Shown piece after piece: positions 60,224-64,000 of a DNA stretch of 64,000 bases (position 1 is the stretch's first letter; each line of letters starts with the position of its first letter). The stretch lies in the NCBI GenBank assembly GCA_017512025.1, contig JAFWHH010000012.1, positions 124,001 to 188,000 of the forward strand, given 5' to 3'. A model generated the notes under the pieces. The model was not told the origin of the DNA. It did not search any database and was given only the letters and a program-made list of their open reading frames with translations. A program made the translations under genes and the position numbers. This DNA is from Clostridia bacterium. Its GTDB lineage: Bacteria > Bacillota > Clostridia > TANB77 > CAG-508.

Positions 60224-61468
60224 ATGAAGAAACGTTTAAAGATATTTTTTATATTAACATTTATAGCATTTGCTAGCATTGTTGTATGTCCAATGCATAT
60301 TGAAGCTGCAAACCAAACAATTACATTTAGTGATAAAAATATGTATGATGCAATTAAAGCACAATTAAATGGTAAATACGTAAGTGCAGACGACGACAAT
60401 CAGTCCATTACGATAACTGACGAAGAAATTGAAAATACTAAATCATTATATCTTAGTAAGAAAAATATTACAGATTTAAGTGGTATAGAGTATTTTACTA
60501 AAATTGAAACATTAGATATTCAAGATAATAAAATAACAAGCATTGAGAAAGTTCCAGGAGAATTTATAAGATCATTATCTGTTTCAAATATAGAGAATAT
60601 AACAGATATTAATCTAATAGAAAACTATAACAGCTTATATTGTATAGAAGTTGATGGAAGTAATCTTGAAGAAATACCAGAATCTATAAAAAAGATTGCT
60701 AGCCATCTTTCATACATAGAATGGACAAATGGTGTATTAAAGACAACATCATGGGTAAAAGATTTTCCAAAGCTAATATCATTAAGACTTGAGAATAACC
60801 AAATAAGCTCCCTAGAGAATTTGTCTACAGCAAGTGGTTTAACATCACTTGATTTATCTGGTAATCAAATAGAAAACATTGATGAAATTGGAAGCTTAAT
60901 TGAATTATATTCATTAGATATAGATGATAATAATGTAAGTAATCTAAATGGTATTTCAGGGCTATGTCTTGTTACACTAAATGCTGCTAACAATAAAATA
61001 ACTGATATTAGTGCACTAAATCTAGGAAAATTAAGTGGCCTAGATGTATCAAATAACTGTATAACTGATTTTGATACTGTAAAGGATGTAGCTGTTGATA
61101 AAAACTATAAGATATCTGGACAATTAATAAAAATAAATGTCAACTCTGGAGACAAAGCAAATGTACCAGCAATGGTAGAACAGGCTAAAAACTTTTTTGG
61201 AGCTAACGATATTCAATCATTAAATTGTACAATTAGCGACGGCAAATGTGAAATAGATGAATCTGTAACATATGCCAGAATTAAGATTAATGATGGTATT
61301 ATGAAAGATTCTATGGTTTATTATAATGTTACGAATGTTCAAGTACCAGGCGTAACAGGGAAGACAATAAATTTCACTAAGACACAAATAGTAGTTATAT
61401 GTGAAGTAATATTTATAATGATTATTTCAGTATTTATAATTGCTAATATCAAGAGAAAGAAAAACTAA
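60224..61468 (+). CDS. Secreted leucine-rich-repeat protein with C-terminal membrane anchor (first)
   Basis: ATG 60224 is chosen because GAAGGAAATG lies upstream; the in-frame ATG at 60194 overlaps the previous gene without a site. A signal peptide (MKKRLKIFFILTF..., ending IEAAN), then 22-residue LRRs in the internalin style (LTSLDLSGNQIENIDEIGSL, LVTLNAANNKITDISAL) over about residues 70-300, then a beta domain and a C-terminal membrane helix with KRKKN tail. LRRs bind proteins, so this is a surface interaction module. It is related to the next gene. Confidence 0.82.
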   Translation: MKKRLKIFFILTFIAFASIVVCPMHIEAANQTITFSDKNMYDAIKAQLNGKYVSADDDNQSITITDEEIENTKSLYLSKKNITDLSGIEYFTKIETLDIQDNKITSIEKVPGEFIRSLSVSNIENITDINLIENYNSLYCIEVDGSNLEEIPESIKKIASHLSYIEWTNGVLKTTSWVKDFPKLISLRLENNQISSLENLSTASGLTSLDLSGNQIENIDEIGSLIELYSLDIDDNNVSNLNGISGLCLVTLNAANNKITDISALNLGKLSGLDVSNNCITDFDTVKDVAVDKNYKISGQLIKINVNSGDKANVPAMVEQAKNFFGANDIQSLNCTISDGKCEIDESVTYARIKINDGIMKDSMVYYNVTNVQVPGVTGKTINFTKTQIVVICEVIFIMIISVFIIANIKRKKN

Positions 61469-61485
61469 AGAGGGGAGGACTTGTA

Positions 61486-62805
61486 ATGAGATTTAAAAAA
61501 GGTAGAGTTATATTTGCTATAGTAATAATAATTACTGCAATATTAATTGGACTTATGCATGCAGATGCGGCAAATGAAAAAACAATTGCCTTTGAAGATG
61601 AAAACTTATATATTCAAGTAAAAGATTCCCTTGGAGATAAAGTAAAAAGTTTTGATAACGATAAAAAGACAATTACAGTAAATGTTGATGAAGTAACAAG
61701 CTTGAGTATATTTAAAAATGGAATAAAGAGCTTAGATGGTATAGAGCAATTTCCAAATCTAACAACTTTAAGTATAAACAATGGACAAGCTGTTGGAGGT
61801 GCTACAGACGACGATGTACATACAGAGTCAATGTGTAAGCTAGAAGGTCTTGATAAGTTATCTCAGCTAACAAAATTAACAGATTTAAGCTTATGGTATT
61901 GCCAAATAAATGATAGTGATATGCAATACTTTGAAAAGCTAACAAATCTAACAAAGTTAGATCTATCATACAATGAGATAAGCGATGTAAGTAAATTAAC
62001 GGATTTAACTAAAATAAATTATCTTATTTTAACTGGAAACAAGATATTTGATATTAATCCACTTAATAAGCTAGATAAAGTTACTTATCTTTCGATTAAT
62101 AAAAACCATATAGAAGATATATCTGTTGTGGCATCAATGAAGAATATAACTTCATTTAACTGTTCAGAGAACCAAATAAGTGATATATCGGCTGTATCTA
62201 ATTTAACAAAGTTAAAAACTTTCACATGTAGTGATAATAGAGTATCAGATATATCAAGTATATCTAACTTAAGATATCTTGAAGATGTTACTTTATCAGG
62301 AAATTGTATAACAGATTTTTCACCACTAATGGCATTACCAGCTTTAGATATGGATGATACATATGTTACAAAGATTGGTAAACAAAACATTCAAATTAAT
62401 ATAAAAGATGGAGATATGGTAAAATTACCACCAATCGTAAAACAAGCATTTGAATTATTTGAGCCAGCAGAAGGTTTAGATTGTATCAATTGTAAGGTAA
62501 GCCAAGATTATGGATCATGTGAAATAGAGCCTGGTGTTGAAGGTGCAAGAATTAGAATATCAAAAGGATCAATTCAAGATACAATAATAACTCTTAAACC
62601 AGGAAAAGAAACAGAGGATTCATATAAGCTTTCTGAAACAGAAAAGAAACAAATAAAAGATGGTAAAGAAGCTGAAAAAGCAGTTATATCTTTACCAAAT
62701 ACTTTAGTTATTGTAATAGCAATTCTTGGAATAGCTATATGGATTGGCTCTATTGTTCTAATATGTAAAAAGAAGAATACTAAAAAAGAAAATAATAAAG
62801 AATAA
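61486..62805 (+). CDS. Secreted leucine-rich-repeat protein with C-terminal membrane anchor (second)
   Basis: The 439-residue protein has a signal peptide (MRFKKGRVIFAIVIII..., ending HADAAN), LRRs from about residue 75 to 290 (LTNLTKLDLSYNEISDVSKL, LTKLKTFTCSDNRVSDISSI), a shared beta domain and a C-terminal anchor helix with KKKNTKKENNKE tail. It is a tandem paralogue of the preceding gene: both begin with AANxxI, and the domain after the repeats is similar (GDMVKLPPIVKQA, GDKANVPAMVEQA). GGGGAGG precedes the ATG. The operon terminator follows. Confidence 0.82.
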   Translation: MRFKKGRVIFAIVIIITAILIGLMHADAANEKTIAFEDENLYIQVKDSLGDKVKSFDNDKKTITVNVDEVTSLSIFKNGIKSLDGIEQFPNLTTLSINNGQAVGGATDDDVHTESMCKLEGLDKLSQLTKLTDLSLWYCQINDSDMQYFEKLTNLTKLDLSYNEISDVSKLTDLTKINYLILTGNKIFDINPLNKLDKVTYLSINKNHIEDISVVASMKNITSFNCSENQISDISAVSNLTKLKTFTCSDNRVSDISSISNLRYLEDVTLSGNCITDFSPLMALPALDMDDTYVTKIGKQNIQINIKDGDMVKLPPIVKQAFELFEPAEGLDCINCKVSQDYGSCEIEPGVEGARIRISKGSIQDTIITLKPGKETEDSYKLSETEKKQIKDGKEAEKAVISLPNTLVIVIAILGIAIWIGSIVLICKKKNTKKENNKE

Positions 62806-62812
62806 ATAGATG

Positions 62813-62851
62813 ATACCCTATTTGTAAAATAGACAAATAGGGTATTTTATT
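62813..62851 (+). terminator. Terminator of the envelope operon
   Basis: ATACCCTATTTGT (62813-62825) and ACAAATAGGGTAT (62833-62845) form a perfect 13-bp stem, followed by TTTATTT. Confidence 0.9.
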
Positions 62852-62862
62852 TATATAAAAGC

Positions 62863-62891
62863 TTTAAAATAAAGCAAAAATTTAGTATAAT
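62863..62891 (+). promoter_or_regulatory. Promoter of truA
   Basis: TTTAAA (62863-62868), 17 bases, TATAAT (62886-62891). Confidence 0.6.
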
Positions 62892-62916
62892 ATACCCAGT
62901 TTGAGAGGGAGTATTT

Positions 62917-63660
62917 ATGAGAAATATAAGATTAACAATAGAATATGATGGAAAAGATTTTAATGGTTGGCAAAAACAACCAAATAAACTAAATATTCAA
63001 GGTGAAATTGAAAGAGCTATTGCAGTGCTAACAGGAGATGAAAAGGTAGATTTAATTGCTTCAGGAAGAACTGACGCAGGTGTTCATGCACTAGGTCAAG
63101 TAGCTAATTTTAAAACAGAGAATATGTCTATTCCGATTGAAAAATTTGCTTTAGCTGTTAATACAAAATTAAAGAAATCAATTAGAGTTATTAAAGCAGA
63201 AGAAGTAGATGAAAGATTCCATAGCAGATATACATGTAAAAAGAAAACATATAGATTTGTTATTAACAATAATGAATGTGAAAGTGCTATATATAGAAAT
63301 CTAGAATATCATATGCCTGTTAAATTAGATATAAAGAAAATGCAAAAGGCAATCAAGTACTTTGAGGGTGAACATGACTTTAAGGGATTTAAGGCTAGTG
63401 GAACAAGTAGCAAGTCAAGTGTTAGAACTATATATAAAGCCGAAGTCAAACCAGCAGAGAACGGCAGAATTTTTATAGAATTAACTGGTAATGGTTTTCT
63501 ATACAACATGGTTAGAATAATTGCAGGAACTTTAGTTGATGTTGGTATGGGAAAAACAGAGGTTAAGGAAATACCTGATATTATTAAGTCTGGAGATAGA
63601 ATGAGAGCAGGAAAGACTCTATCACCAAACGGATTATTTTTATTAAGAGTTGAGTATTAA
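62917..63660 (+). CDS. truA: tRNA pseudouridine synthase A
   Basis: TruA isomerises uridines 38-40 of tRNA anticodon stems. The 247-residue protein has LTIEYDGKDFNGWQKQPN, the catalytic-aspartate loop SGRTDAGVHALGQV and the C-terminal FLYNMVRIIAGTLVDVG motif. GAGAGGGAG precedes the ATG. A NUDIX gene starts 12 bases later and is probably co-transcribed. Confidence 0.97.
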   Translation: MRNIRLTIEYDGKDFNGWQKQPNKLNIQGEIERAIAVLTGDEKVDLIASGRTDAGVHALGQVANFKTENMSIPIEKFALAVNTKLKKSIRVIKAEEVDERFHSRYTCKKKTYRFVINNNECESAIYRNLEYHMPVKLDIKKMQKAIKYFEGEHDFKGFKASGTSSKSSVRTIYKAEVKPAENGRIFIELTGNGFLYNMVRIIAGTLVDVGMGKTEVKEIPDIIKSGDRMRAGKTLSPNGLFLLRVEY

Positions 63661-63672
63661 TAAGGAGCTAAT

Positions 63673-64000
63673 ATGAAGGAATATAATCTAATTTTAGTTT
63701 ACGATGAAAAAGAAGAAAATATATTAATGTGTAAAAGAGCTAAGGAGCCATACAAAGGGAAATACAACTTGGTCGGAGGAAAGATTAATCCAGGTGAGGA
63801 TAAAATGGATGCAGCGTATAGAGAGCTCGGAGAAGAAACAGGAATCCAAAGGGATGATATTAATCTAACACATATGCTTAATTTCCAATATCCAATGATT
63901 GGTACAGCTCTAGAAGTTTATGCAGGTAAGTTAAATAAAGATGTAAAGTTAATTAAAGAAGTAAATGAGCTATATTGGATTAATAAAGACGAAGATTTTG
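63673..64000 (+). CDS. NUDIX hydrolase, 3' end outside the window
   Basis: The first 109 residues show a complete NUDIX box: GKINPGEDKMDAAYRELGEE followed by TGI, with the spacing G-x5-E-x7-REL-x-EE-x-G. YNLVGGK precedes it. Such enzymes hydrolyse nucleoside-diphosphate derivatives, including oxidised nucleotides (MutT type). AAGGAG precedes ATG 63673. The open frame runs off the end of the window. Confidence 0.9.
   Translation, partial: MKEYNLILVYDEKEENILMCKRAKEPYKGKYNLVGGKINPGEDKMDAAYRELGEETGIQRDDINLTHMLNFQYPMIGTALEVYAGKLNKDVKLIKEVNELYWINKDEDF

Overview
The window looks like the chromosome of an AT-rich, low-GC, endospore-forming anaerobe of the Clostridia type. The evidence is the cotJABC spore-coat operon and a SpoVAE gene, the class 1B dihydroorotate dehydrogenase (PyrD with PyrK), strong Shine-Dalgarno sites, TTGACA/TATAAT promoters with 17-base spacers, and coding sequence dominated by A/T-ending codons. 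Assignment to an uncultured gut clostridial lineage is inference. There is no rRNA, tRNA, CRISPR array, prophage or insertion sequence. Most genes are on the + strand.

Layout. 1-4.1 kb: end of an unknown gene, a small membrane-peptide unit, a divergent radical-SAM/methyltransferase pair, and glmM. 4.3-7.7 kb: a membrane-anchored papain-like protease with leucine-rich repeats. 8.3-11.4 kb: metG, a nucleoside-kinase-like gene, and a pentapeptide-repeat protein. 12.0-17.7 kb: the pyrimidine operon pyrC-K-D-F-E-B, where PyrB carries only the zinc domain of PyrI at its C-terminus. 18.2-28.6 kb: Mg2+ P-type ATPase, a lipoprotein, membrane genes and surface or unknown proteins. 29.6-40.3 kb: metallo-beta-lactamase-fold hydrolase, 4-alpha-glucanotransferase, a heavy-metal ATPase, a candidate small RNA, a possible zinc peptidase, and an envelope glycosyltransferase/acyltransferase cluster. 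40.4-43.6 kb: sporulation genes. 43.7-53.1 kb: trpS, obg, SOS genes dinD and lexA, mreB, a Ca2+ exchanger, and an amidase. 53.2-54.5 kb: hisE-hisG behind a His-codon attenuator. 54.5-62.8 kb: a six-gene envelope operon (zinc-ribbon/HExxH protein, inactive HtrA-like protein, two anchored proteins of unknown role, two LRR proteins) behind its own Tyr/Cys-rich leader ORF and terminator. 62.9-64 kb: truA and a partial NUDIX gene.

The most unusual pattern is five solitary genes (7.9, 11.5, 17.7, 28.8 and 41.8 kb) with a base composition quite unlike the rest. Sampled 60-base lines inside them hold 30, 31, 31, 32 and 34 G+C, against 12 and 17 in two sampled neighbouring lines. Each sits at a transcription-unit boundary without breaking a host gene. 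Four have their own promoter, all five end in a hairpin, and three have 90-120 base leaders predicted to fold into several hairpins. None of the five products is assigned with confidence; one has a nucleotidyltransferase-like motif. They look like dispersed single-gene cassettes acquired from a donor of moderate GC content.

A second theme is leader-peptide control. Short ORFs precede trpS (one Trp codon), hisE-hisG (three consecutive His codons) and the envelope operon (Tyr/Cys-rich). The last two are followed by intrinsic terminators.
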